Assembly (NCBI GenBank): GCA_049841135.1
Contig: JASGHK010000005.1
Span: forward strand, 310,001-374,000
DNA: 64,000 nt
From: JACRCT01 sp049841135
GTDB lineage: Bacteria; Myxococcota; Myxococcia; Myxococcales; UBA5297
Direction of reading: 5' to 3'
The position numbers and the translations under genes are program-made. A model generated the notes under the pieces. The model did not search any database. It was not told the DNA's origin and was given only the letters and a program-made list of their open reading frames with translations. Numbering within the stretch: position 1 is the stretch's first letter; every line of letters begins with the position of its first letter. Positions 16,846 through 24,686 of this stretch are shown one piece after another.

Positions 16846-18144
16846 TTACGGACGCCCCATGCCGAAGTAGGTGAAGCCGCGCTCGCGCATCGCCTTGGGG
16901 TCGAAGATGTTGCGGCCGTCGAAGATGACCGGCTGCTTCATCAGCTTCTTGAGGCGGTCGAAGTCCGGGTGGCGGAACTCGTTCCACTCGGTCACCACGC
17001 ACAGCGCGTCGGCGCCCTCGGCGGCGTCGTACATGTTCTCGCAGAGCTTGATCCGCTCCCCGAAGATCTTCTTGGCGACGTCCAGGGACACCGGGTCGCT
17101 GGCCTGCACCTTGGCGCCCTTGCCCGCCAGGCCCTCGATGACCTCGATGGCCGGCGCCTCGCGCATGTCGTCGGTCTTGGGCTTGAACGCCAGGCCCCAC
17201 ACCGCCATGGTCTTGCCGCCGATGTCGCCGAAGTGCTTCATCACCTTGCCGACCAGCGTCTTCTTCTGGCGCTCGTTGATCCGCTCGGTGGCGCGCAGCA
17301 TCTCGAACTCCAGGCCGTTCTCGCGCGCGGTGGAGATGAGCGCCTTGACGTCCTTGGGGAAGCAGCTGCCGCCGTAGCCGACGCCGGGGAAGAGGAAGGG
17401 GTAGCCGATGCGGCGGTCGGCGCCCATGCCCTTGCGGACGAGGTCCACGTCGGCGCCCACGCGCTCGCACAGCTGCGCGATGTCGTTCATGAAGCTGATG
17501 CGCACCGCCAGCATCGAGTTGGACGCGTACTTGGTCAGCTCGGCGGAGCGGGTGTCCATGAAGAGGATGGGGTTCTCGGTGCGCACGAACGGCGCGTAGA
17601 GCTCGCCCATGATCTTCTTGCCGCGCTCGGTGGAGTGACCGATGACCACGCGGTCGGGCTTCATGAAGTCGTCGATGGCCGCGCCTTCCTTGAGGAACTC
17701 GGGGTTGGAGACGACGTCGAACTCGAGGTCGGTGTGCTTCTTGACCTCGTCGCGGACCTTGTCGGCGGTGCCCACCGGGACGGTGGACTTGTCGACGATG
17801 ACCGTGAAGTGGGTCATGGCCTTGGCGATGTCCCGCGCGGCGGAGAGCACGTGCTGCAGGTCGGCCTCGCCGTTCTCGTTGGGCGGGGTGCCGACGGCGA
17901 TGAACACCACCTCGGAGACGGCCACCGCGCTCTTGAGGTCGGTGGTGAAGGAGAGGCGCTTCTCCTTGACGTTGCGCTTGACCAGCTCCTCCAGGCCCGG
18001 CTCGTAGATGGGGATGCGGCCGGCGAGGAGCGCGTCGATCTTGGACTTGTCGGAGTCGACGCAGACGACGTCGTTGCCGCTGTCGGCGAAGCAGGTGCCG
18101 GCGACCAGGCCCACGTAGCCGCTGCCGATGACGCTGATCTTCAT
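16846..18144 (-). CDS. ugd: UDP-glucose 6-dehydrogenase
   Basis: Oxidises UDP-glucose to UDP-glucuronate, a precursor for acidic surface polysaccharide. The 432-residue protein has the N-terminal NAD-binding motif VIGSGYVGLVAGTCFADSG, FIAVGTPPNENGEADL, the STVPVGTADKVR and NPEFLKEGAAIDDF blocks, and the catalytic cysteine in GVGYGGSCFPKDVKAL. The C-terminal UDP-binding domain (WGLAFKPKTDDMREAPAI) is complete. ATG 18144 is preceded by GGGAG at a seven-base spacing; the longer open frame upstream runs through repeats and is not used. Overlaps nothing and leads directly into the UbiA-like gene. Confidence 0.95.
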   Translation of the reverse strand: MKISVIGSGYVGLVAGTCFADSGNDVVCVDSDKSKIDALLAGRIPIYEPGLEELVKRNVKEKRLSFTTDLKSAVAVSEVVFIAVGTPPNENGEADLQHVLSAARDIAKAMTHFTVIVDKSTVPVGTADKVRDEVKKHTDLEFDVVSNPEFLKEGAAIDDFMKPDRVVIGHSTERGKKIMGELYAPFVRTENPILFMDTRSAELTKYASNSMLAVRISFMNDIAQLCERVGADVDLVRKGMGADRRIGYPFLFPGVGYGGSCFPKDVKALISTARENGLEFEMLRATERINERQKKTLVGKVMKHFGDIGGKTMAVWGLAFKPKTDDMREAPAIEVIEGLAGKGAKVQASDPVSLDVAKKIFGERIKLCENMYDAAEGADALCVVTEWNEFRHPDFDRLKKLMKQPVIFDGRNIFDPKAMRERGFTYFGMGRP

Positions 18145-18225
18145 GGAGATGCTCCCAGTTTCCCCGGCGCTTCCCGGGTGTGAAAGAGCGCGCATTGTAC
18201 TGGAGGAGACGGGGGAGTGGCACTG

Positions 18226-18497
18226 GGTAGTACCCGGCTTCCGCGCCAGGAGCAGCCTCACACGACAGAGAGCTTCTTTGGCGCGCTTGGGTTCCCGACA
18301 TCCACGCGGAAGAGTGCTTCCGAAGCGAGCGGGTACCGGTCCGACAGCCTCCTAACGCTGCAGCGCGCCTCAGACGTTCACATCAGCGAGGATGCCCCCG
18401 GCACGGAGGCCGGGTACTACACAGGCGCCCCTCGGACTTTCGGATCGGCAAGGTTGTCCCGGGCCCGATACCACCTTGGAAGCCGGGCACTACCCAG
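18226..18497. repeat. Degenerate REP-like repeat array C
   Basis: Diverged relatives of the CCCGGCTTCCACGCC palindrome: TACCCGGCTTCCGCGCC near 18232, GGCACGGAGGCCGGGTACTAC near 18401 and TTGGAAGCCGGGCACTACC near 18477, with the GCGCGCCTCAGA and ATCAGCGAGGAT flanks partly kept. The last copy runs into the C-terminal codons of the downstream minus-strand gene. It fills the 345-base gap upstream of ugd. Confidence 0.6.
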
Positions 18498-19470
18498 CCA
18501 CCAGCAGCTTGCGCACTTCCTCGGCCGCCCGGTTGACCCGCGTGCGCTCGATCCTGCGCGAGGGCATCACCACGCCCGCCTCCAGCACCGCCCGCACCGC
18601 CACCGGGATCTCGGGCGCGAGCAGGCGCGCATCCGCTTCGGCGTCGGGGAAGAAGTAGCCGACGAGCTGCATGGCGCACCACAGGGCGCGAGAAAGCCCC
18701 AGCGCGTCCGCACGAGCCTTGAGCGCCGCCGCATCCGGCTTGCGCTCCCAGGTGCCCGTCTGCGAAGGCGAACCCTTCACCAGCTCGCGCAGGTCCACGA
18801 AGTCGACGAGCGGAGCCGCGAACGCCCCGCGGGCCATCAAGGCGACGTGCGCCAAGATCGCGTCTTCGATCGCCGGCCGCCGGACCCCCGGCCCGAACGC
18901 CTTGGCGGCGATGCCCCGCTCGAGCATCCCCTCCTCGGCCGAGCCACGCTCCTTGCCGAAGAGCGCGTCGTGCAGCAAGAACCGCGTGCGCTGGTCGGTC
19001 AGGACCACCGCGCCGTCCTCCTCGCCTTCCAGGCGCAGGCTCATCGGCTCGCCGGCCTGGGCGAGCGCCATGAAGTCCTTGCGGCGCACGAGCAGGCGGA
19101 TCTCCGGAAGCGCCCGGAAGGCGACGTGCGGATAGAGGGCGTCGGCGTACGCCGCTGCCTCCAGCAGGACGACCGGCACCTCCGGCGCCTCGGAGAGCAG
19201 GCGCTTCAGGTTGACGAGCTTGAAGACGTTGTCCGAGAGCGTGCCGTGGTAGTAGCCCAGGAGCGCATCGTGGACGTCGTCGGGCGCGCCGGCGCCGCCC
19301 AGGCGGAACTCGAGGTTGTAGGCGACCAGCGGCGCGACGCCATGGAAGACGGCGAGGTCCGCGAGGTCCGCCCAATCCACGTCCAGGTGAGGACGCGCGG
19401 GCGCGGCGGGTCCGCGACGGCTGGGCAGGTCCAGCGAGGTCAGCACGCGCAGGGCTTCGAGCGATTCCAT
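18490..19470 (-). CDS. Nucleotidyltransferase-family protein (PF14907-like) with lost active site
   Basis: ATG 19470 starts a 326-residue protein with the fold pattern of the uncharacterised nucleotidyltransferases often found in exopolysaccharide loci: an N-terminal helical region (VFHGVAPLVAYNLEF), the helix-strand unit around VVLLEAAAYADALYP, and a C-terminal region with DAILAHVALMARGAF. In active members the strand carries LKG...YP...R...SDIDLLV. Here the corresponding segment reads LPEIRLLV, so the D-x-D metal ligands are absent. It is therefore probably a non-catalytic paralogue of the intact gene at 49760..50818. Lies in the first glycan block between ugd and the GDP-sugar genes. Confidence 0.65.
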   Translation of the reverse strand: MESLEALRVLTSLDLPSRRGPAAPARPHLDVDWADLADLAVFHGVAPLVAYNLEFRLGGAGAPDDVHDALLGYYHGTLSDNVFKLVNLKRLLSEAPEVPVVLLEAAAYADALYPHVAFRALPEIRLLVRRKDFMALAQAGEPMSLRLEGEEDGAVVLTDQRTRFLLHDALFGKERGSAEEGMLERGIAAKAFGPGVRRPAIEDAILAHVALMARGAFAAPLVDFVDLRELVKGSPSQTGTWERKPDAAALKARADALGLSRALWCAMQLVGYFFPDAEADARLLAPEIPVAVRAVLEAGVVMPSRRIERTRVNRAAEEVRKLLVAG

Positions 19471-19541
19471 GGGCGGACCATACGGGCCACGCCCCGCCGC
19501 CGCAAACGGGGATTGGGGGACGGCGCCAAAGTGTCCGGACG

Positions 19542-19934
19542 TCAGTTCCCCATCCTGAGCACCACGAACCCGAGCGCCGCGCCCAGCCCCACCGCCACCA
19601 GCGCGACCTTCCACGCCTGGGACTTGGCTCGGACCAGGTTGCGGTGCTTGCGATGCTTGCGCCGACGCTTCTCGGCCTCGGCGGACGACACGGTGGCCGG
19701 CGGCGAAGCAGTGGGCGGGGCCTCTGGCCTCGGCTCGGGCAGCTTGGCCGCGGGCAGCTCGGGGTTCGAGCCGTGCCTGGACGGGAACAGCAGGCGGAAT
19801 CGGTAGCCGCGCCATCCGCACGCCGAGCAGCGCCGCGGCGGCCACGCGAGGACCCGGGCGATGCGGTCCATCGCTCCCTTGGTGTGGGAGGAGTGGACGT
19901 CGACGCTACCGCAGCGTGGGCAGACGGGGATCAC
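19542..19934 (-). CDS. Zinc-ribbon protein with C-terminal membrane anchor
   Basis: A 130-residue protein with two Cys pairs near its start (CPRCGS and CSACGW, about 30 residues apart), a typical zinc ribbon. A Pro/Ala/Glu-rich linker and a very basic stretch (EKRRRKHRKHRN) follow, then one transmembrane helix at residues about 107-127 (WKVALVAVGLGAALGFVV). Only 13 bases separate its start from the stop of the GDP-fucose synthase gene, so it belongs to that transcript. Function unknown. Confidence 0.75.
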   Translation of the reverse strand: MIPVCPRCGSVDVHSSHTKGAMDRIARVLAWPPRRCSACGWRGYRFRLLFPSRHGSNPELPAAKLPEPRPEAPPTASPPATVSSAEAEKRRRKHRKHRNLVRAKSQAWKVALVAVGLGAALGFVVLRMGN

Positions 19935-19947
19935 GCGTGAAAGCTAC

Positions 19948-20901
19948 CTACAACCCAGCGTGCTGCTTGTACCAGGCGATGGTCTCGGCGATGCCCTGCC
20001 GGAAGTCCTTCTTCGCCTTGAAGCCGAACTCGCGCTCGGCGCGGGTGACGTCCAGGCGCCGGCGCGGCTGGCCGTTGGGCTTGGTGGCGTCCCAGACGAT
20101 CTTCCCGCAGTACCCGCAGGCCTCGCCGATGGCGATCGAGAGGTCCTTGATCGAGATCTCCATGCCCGAGCCGATGTTCACCGGCTCGCTCTTCTCGTAG
20201 CGCTCGGTGGCCAGCAGGATGCCCTCGGCGGCGTCGTCGGCGTGCAGGAACTCGCGGGTGGGCGTGCCGTCGCCCCAGAGCACCACCTCGGCGCGGCCCT
20301 CCTTCTTGGCCTCCAGGAACTTGCGGATAAGCGCGGGGATGACGTGCGAGGCCTCGAGGTCGAAGTTGTCGCGCGGGCCGTAGAGGTTCACCGGCAAGAG
20401 GAAGATGGAGTTGAAGCCGTACTGCGCCCGGTAGGCCTGCGACTGGACGAGCATCATCTTCTTGGCCAGCCCGTAGGGCGCGTTGGTCTCCTCGGGGTAG
20501 CCGTTCCAGAGGTCGTCCTCGCGGAACGGCACCGGCGTGAACTTGGGGTAGGCGCAGATGGTGCCCAGGCCCACGAACTTCTCGATTCTACGAAGCCGGC
20601 CCTCGTCGAGCAGCTGCGCGCCCATCATGAGGTTGTCGTAGAAGTACTTGCCCGGGTTGGCGCGGTTGGCGCCGATGCCGCCCACCACCGCCGCCAGGTG
20701 GATGACCACGTCCGGCTTCGCCTCGTCGTAGAGCCGCTTGATCTGCGCGCGGTCGACCAGGTCGTAGGCCGGGTACTCGGGCACGAAGACGTGCTTGGCG
20801 CCGCGGTCTTTGAGGCGGGCGAGGATGTAGGAGCCCAGGAAGCCGGCTCCGCCGGTGACCACGATCTTTCGGTTCTCGAAGTAGCCCACGCTTTGCTCCA
20901 T
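19948..20901 (-). CDS. fcl: GDP-L-fucose synthase
   Basis: An extended short-chain dehydrogenase/reductase that epimerises and reduces GDP-4-keto-6-deoxymannose to GDP-L-fucose. The 317 residues include the NADP-binding GGAGFLGSYI, the PDVVIHLAAVVGGIGAN block typical of GDP-fucose synthases, GTICAYPKFTPVPFREDDLW, the catalytic Tyr-x3-Lys in YGLAKKM, and LLPVNLYGPRDNFDLEASHV. The preceding gene supplies its substrate. Adjacent gene order gmd-fcl with an 83-base spacer is standard for this pathway. Confidence 0.93.
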   Translation of the reverse strand: MEQSVGYFENRKIVVTGGAGFLGSYILARLKDRGAKHVFVPEYPAYDLVDRAQIKRLYDEAKPDVVIHLAAVVGGIGANRANPGKYFYDNLMMGAQLLDEGRLRRIEKFVGLGTICAYPKFTPVPFREDDLWNGYPEETNAPYGLAKKMMLVQSQAYRAQYGFNSIFLLPVNLYGPRDNFDLEASHVIPALIRKFLEAKKEGRAEVVLWGDGTPTREFLHADDAAEGILLATERYEKSEPVNIGSGMEISIKDLSIAIGEACGYCGKIVWDATKPNGQPRRRLDVTRAEREFGFKAKKDFRQGIAETIAWYKQHAGL

Positions 20902-20984
20902 CTAGGTTGGCGGGCGGGACGCCCGCCGCCACCGGGCCTGCCGCTCTCTCCAGTGATTGGAGAAAGCGAGAGAGGAAGGAGGGG

Positions 20985-22004
20985 TCAGGATCCCGCGGGC
21001 CGCTCGCCGTGCGTGCCGTACTTCTCCCGCGCGGTGCGCTCCAGGTCCGACTCCACCATCTCCTTCACCAGCTGCTTGAAGCCCACCTTCGGCTTCCATC
21101 CCAGCTTGGTGCGCGCCTTGGTCGAGTCGCCCTGCAGGAAGTCCACCTCCGCGGGGCGGAAGTAGCGCGGGTCCACCTCCACGAAGTCCTTGTAGTCCAT
21201 CCCCACCACCGCGAACGCCTCCTCGCACAGCTCGCGCACCGAGTGGACCTCGCCGGTGGCCACCACGTAGTCGTCGGGCTCGGGCACCTGCAGCATCATC
21301 CACATCGCCTCGACGTAGTCCTTGGCGTGGCCCCAGTCGCGCTTGGCGTCCAGGTTGCCCAGGTAGAGCTTCTTCTCCAGCCCGTGCTTGATGCGCGCCA
21401 CCGCCCGGGTCACCTTGCGCGTCACGAACGTCTCGCCGCGCCGCGGGCTCTCGTGGTTGAAGAGGATGCCGTTGCAGGCGAACAGGCCGTAGCTCTCCCG
21501 GTAGTTCACGGTGATGTAGTAGCCGTAGGCCTTGGCGCACGCGTAGGGGCTGCGCGGGTAGAAGGGCGTCGTCTCCTTCTGCGGGATCTCCCGGACCTTG
21601 CCGAACAGCTCCGAGCTCGACGCCTGGTAGAACTTCGGCGTCTGCCCGGACTCGCGGATGGTCTCCAAGAGGCGCACCGTGCCCACGCCCACCGAGTCGG
21701 CGGTGTACTCGGGCACCTCGAAGCTGACCTTCACGTGGCTCTGGGCGCCGAGGTTGTAGATCTCGTCCGGCTGGACCACGCGCAGGATGCGGTCGAGGGA
21801 GCTGGCGTCGCACAGGTCGCCGTAGTGCAGCTTGAGGCGCACGCCCTTCTCGTGCGGGTCCCGGTAGATGTGATCGATGCGGTCGGTGTTGAAGGACGAC
21901 GAGCGGCGGATGATGCCGTGGACCTCGTAGCCCTTCTCGAGGAGCAGCTCGGTCAAGTAGCTGCCGTCCTGGCCGGTGATGCCGGTGATCAATGCCTTCT
22001 TCAT
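20985..22004 (-). CDS. gmd: GDP-mannose 4,6-dehydratase
   Basis: Converts GDP-D-mannose to GDP-4-keto-6-deoxy-D-mannose, the precursor of GDP-fucose and GDP-rhamnose. The 339-residue protein has ITGITGQDGSYLTELLLEKG, GIIRRSSSFNTDRIDHIY, NLGAQSHVKVSFEVPEYTA, the SSSELFGKVREIPQKE block with the catalytic residues, YYITVNYRESYGLFACNGIL and the C-terminal FRPAEVDFLQGDSTKARTKL. All are diagnostic for Gmd. It is the first gene of the minus-strand block gmd-fcl-zinc ribbon-nucleotidyltransferase. Confidence 0.95.
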   Translation of the reverse strand: MKKALITGITGQDGSYLTELLLEKGYEVHGIIRRSSSFNTDRIDHIYRDPHEKGVRLKLHYGDLCDASSLDRILRVVQPDEIYNLGAQSHVKVSFEVPEYTADSVGVGTVRLLETIRESGQTPKFYQASSSELFGKVREIPQKETTPFYPRSPYACAKAYGYYITVNYRESYGLFACNGILFNHESPRRGETFVTRKVTRAVARIKHGLEKKLYLGNLDAKRDWGHAKDYVEAMWMMLQVPEPDDYVVATGEVHSVRELCEEAFAVVGMDYKDFVEVDPRYFRPAEVDFLQGDSTKARTKLGWKPKVGFKQLVKEMVESDLERTAREKYGTHGERPAGS

Positions 22005-22183
22005 GCGGTGAGGCCTCCGAAGGGGCGGGAGATTACTTCACTTCAGGGGCAGGAAGGGTCGCGGATATTCACCGGGGTAGCGGCGGGCTTCCACGCCCGT
22101 CGAGCCTGACGGAAGCCATGGATGCCGGCCGACCAATCTGCGGCTGGATGGCCCGACCGGCAGCCGAGCCTCTGTCACCACTC

Positions 22184-22203
22184 AGCCCGCGCAGGCGGGC
22201 TTG
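22184..22203. terminator. Stem-loop in the gap upstream of gmd
   Basis: GCCCGC (22185-22190) pairs with GCGGGC (22195-22200) around a short loop. It lies in the 244-base gap between the coiled-coil gene ending at 22249 and the start of gmd, so it can end minus-strand transcription coming from the coiled-coil gene. There is no strong T-run, so factor-dependent or merely structural roles are possible. Confidence 0.4.
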
Positions 22204-22248
22204 GCGCGTTCAGGCGCGACTTCAGTCGCCGGCCCGGCCCGCCCTTCG

Positions 22249-22704
22249 TCAGCGCTTGCTGGCAGCCTCGAGAGCCTCGACGCGTTGCTCTATGGATTTG
22301 TCGCGAAGAAGGGCGCTGTGCTCGCGCACCACGCCCTCGATGACTTCCACCCTCGGCAGTATCTCGTCGCGCAACGACTGGATGTCTCTCTGTCGAGCCC
22401 GCTGTTCGGCGGCGACCTGTTCGCCAGCGGCGCGATTCTGCGACCAGATGTCCTCAAGACGAACCGTCTGGGAACGGATCTCGTCTCGGATCTGTGTTTC
22501 GACCTTCTCGAACCGCTTGTCCACCTGCTCGAAGCGCTTGTCCACCTGCTCGAAGCGCTTGTCCACCTGCTCGAAGCGCTTGTCCACCCGCTCGAACCGC
22601 TCGAACACCTTCGCCATCACCTGGTCGAAGTCCGACTTGGTCAGCGGACGGCCCGCCGCCCCCTTGCTCTTCTTCGCCACCGTCCTCGGCTCTCGCTTCG
22701 CCAT
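22249..22704 (-). CDS. Short coiled-coil protein with heptad repeats
   Basis: ATG 22704 follows GGAGG at a five-base spacing. The 151-residue product has a basic N-terminus (MAKREPRTVAKKSKG), a DFDQVMAKVFERFERVD stretch, then exact heptads (KRFEQVD repeated) leading into a long amphipathic helix (QIRDEIRSQTVRLEDIW, QRDIQSLRDEILPRVEV). It is predicted to be a rod-like coiled coil, probably oligomeric. The heptads are encoded by perfect 21-bp tandem DNA repeats. Proteins of this kind are widespread with no known function. Confidence 0.75.
   Translation of the reverse strand: MAKREPRTVAKKSKGAAGRPLTKSDFDQVMAKVFERFERVDKRFEQVDKRFEQVDKRFEQVDKRFEKVETQIRDEIRSQTVRLEDIWSQNRAAGEQVAAEQRARQRDIQSLRDEILPRVEVIEGVVREHSALLRDKSIEQRVEALEAASKR
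22507..22590. repeat. Four 21-bp tandem repeats encoding heptads
   Basis: CTCGAAGCGCTTGTCCACCT plus one base, repeated four times with only single-base differences in the first and last units. Each unit encodes one seven-residue heptad of the coiled coil on the minus strand, so unit gain or loss would keep the reading frame. Confidence 0.9.
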
Positions 22705-22832
22705 GTCCCCTCCCGTATCGCACCGCACTTGCCCGCTGCAAGCGCCCCTTCAGGCGATGGTCAGGTTGTAGCAGGTGGGTCCGACATCGACATTTTCGAA
22801 GTCCGGATGCGGGCCGAAGTCAGCGGCTTCGC

Positions 22833-23285
22833 TCAATGGGCTATCGCCGGCCGCACAACCTTCTTGCAGCCGTGGAGCCGCAGCCGGTAGCCCCTGTCCC
22901 ACAGTTCGTTGAGGCACCTGGCTGCGTCGCGCTCGGAGTCACGCACAAGAGCGTCGGTCTTCTTGTCTGGCCGGTTCCCTCGAGACTGCTCCCAGTGCTT
23001 CATGTACTTGAAGTGGTCAATCACCGACTGACGAAAGAGCCTGTTGTGGCTACGATTCCAGTCGTCCCATAAGCGCTGACGCCGCGCCTCTTCGGCTGGA
23101 TCCGAATCGGACGGCTGATACGGGACTGTCGCGACCGTGGCCGGTCGTGCGAGCAGGCCCTCCAGCCGCTTCACCGTCGCCTCCAGGGTGGCGACGCGTT
23201 GCTCGAGCGCCTTCACCTTCACTGGAGCCGCGCGTCGCTTCTTCGGCTGCCTTCTGGACGGCGTCTTCTTCCGGTCGGTACGCAT
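22833..23285 (-). CDS. Hypothetical basic protein with coiled coil
   Basis: ATG 23285 starts a 150-residue protein with a highly basic N-terminus (DRKKTPSRRQPKKRR), a leucine-heptad segment (ALEQRVATLEATVKRLEGLL), and a charged C-terminal half with WDDWNRSHNRLFRQSVIDHF and RDSERDAARCLNELWDRGYR. The long frame upstream of 23285 is non-coding in character. No family recognised. It reads in the same direction as the coiled-coil gene 129 bases downstream; the basic N-terminus would allow nucleic-acid binding, but that is speculation. Confidence 0.65.
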   Translation of the reverse strand: MRTDRKKTPSRRQPKKRRAAPVKVKALEQRVATLEATVKRLEGLLARPATVATVPYQPSDSDPAEEARRQRLWDDWNRSHNRLFRQSVIDHFKYMKHWEQSRGNRPDKKTDALVRDSERDAARCLNELWDRGYRLRLHGCKKVVRPAIAH

Positions 23286-23390
23286 GCCGCCATCGTGCAC
23301 CTCGGGGTTCGTGGCTCCGCAAGTCCCACATTTGGGCTCCGACTCGGCGCGAGCGTGGGCTATCTTCCGCGCCCCTTTTTCGAGACGCCC

Positions 23391-24595
23391 ATGGGCCTGC
23401 CGCCATCTTCCCCAGAACCCGTCGGAGCCCGATGCGCGCTCTGCGAGGGCACCGGTCCGCTCGCCCCGCGCGCCGCGGTCCCTGCCGAGTTCCTCTCCGA
23501 CGCCACCTTCGACATCGACCCCCTGGGCAGCGCGGGCGCCACGTTTCCGGTCTGCGCGGAGTGCGCGCGCCTGCTCGCGGCGCCGATGCTCCTGGCCGAG
23601 GACGCCGAGACCTTCGCCAAGGCCGTTGCGCTCCACCGCGAGGCGCACGCGCCATCCGGAGCGAAGGAGGCATTCGCGGCACGGCTGCGGCTGTGGCACC
23701 GCGCGCTGCACCTGGGCCTCCGGGCGCTCGTCGGCGAGACTCGAGGCCGCGCCGCCGCCGGTGCTCGTGCGCGCCGAGCCCGACCAGCTTGGGCTCTTCT
23801 CGTCCAAGTCCTCGCGGCTGGCGAAGGTCCTGTCGGCGCTGGAGACGGGCCGGCTCGAGGACGCCGCCACGGCGGCCGCCGAGGTGGCGACGCGCTTCGA
23901 TCTGAGCGAGGCGGACTACCTGGCGAGCCAGCTGCCGGTGCTGGCGACCCGTTTGGCTTCACTGCGGACCGATCCGGAGCTGCTGGCGATGGCCTTGGAG
24001 ATGCCGGGGGAGCTGTTCGACCCCGCCCGCGCCGGCGAGCAGCTCTCGGCCGCGCTGCGCCGGCACCTGCACGGCTGCGTGGCCGATGCGGCGGAGCGCT
24101 GTGGCGTCGCCGAGGTGCACGGGCGGCTCGCGGGCTGGCACTGGCAGCAGGCGGGGGCGACCGAGCGCGCCGAGGAGAGCTATCGGGCCGTCGCCGCGAG
24201 GGCGCCGCGGCTCGAGGCGCGGGCCCTCTTCGCCCTGGGCGATCTGCTGTTTGCGCAGGAGCGGGTGCCGGAGGCGCGGGAGAGCTATCGGCGCTCGCTG
24301 TGCGTGGAGGCGGCGGAGGTGGAGCCCGAGGCCGCGGCCGATCCCGGGGTGCAGGCGTTGGTGGACGAGGCTCATGAGCTGGAGCTTCGAGCCGGTAGGA
24401 CCGTGGCTCCCGCTGATCGGCTGGGTCGCCGGCGTGTTCGCCCTGCCGCCCGAGCCCGAGGGCCTGGGGCCGTGCCGGGAGTTCCACCAGGCGATGCTCG
24501 CGGGACGGCGCGGTGGAGGGATTGAGGCGCGGCGGAAGATGAAGGAGCTCGCGCCGAGGCTGTTCGAGCGGCTGCGCGATGAGGGGCGGCTGTAG
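23391..24595 (+). CDS. Hypothetical protein with Cys-pair N-terminus and TPR-like region, frame-shifted
   Basis: From ATG 23391, the first 115 codons encode two Cys-x2-Cys pairs (CALCEG and CAECAR), a likely metal-binding knuckle. Near 23735 coding moves by one base into PPPVLVRAEPDQLGLFSSKS, continuing through helical, TPR-like sequence (RAEESYRAVAARAPRLEARA, LFALGDLLFAQERVPEARES). Near 24370 it moves again into WLPLIGWVAGVFALPPEPEG and stops at 24595. The three pieces join without gaps, so I read one gene of about 400 residues with two small indels. The last piece could instead be a separate gene starting at ATG 24374. Function unknown. Confidence 0.5.
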
Positions 24596-24686
24596 CGGAG
24601 GCCTGGAGCTTACGCTCGGCTCGTTGCTTGCTGCGGAAAGGGCCTCGGGCTAGCTTTGCCGCCTTCTTCACTTGGGGAGGAATCAC

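Noticed and set aside
15827..18301. Long open frames on both strands across ubiA and ugd
   Set aside because: Shadows; all conserved motifs lie in the ugd and ubiA-like frames.
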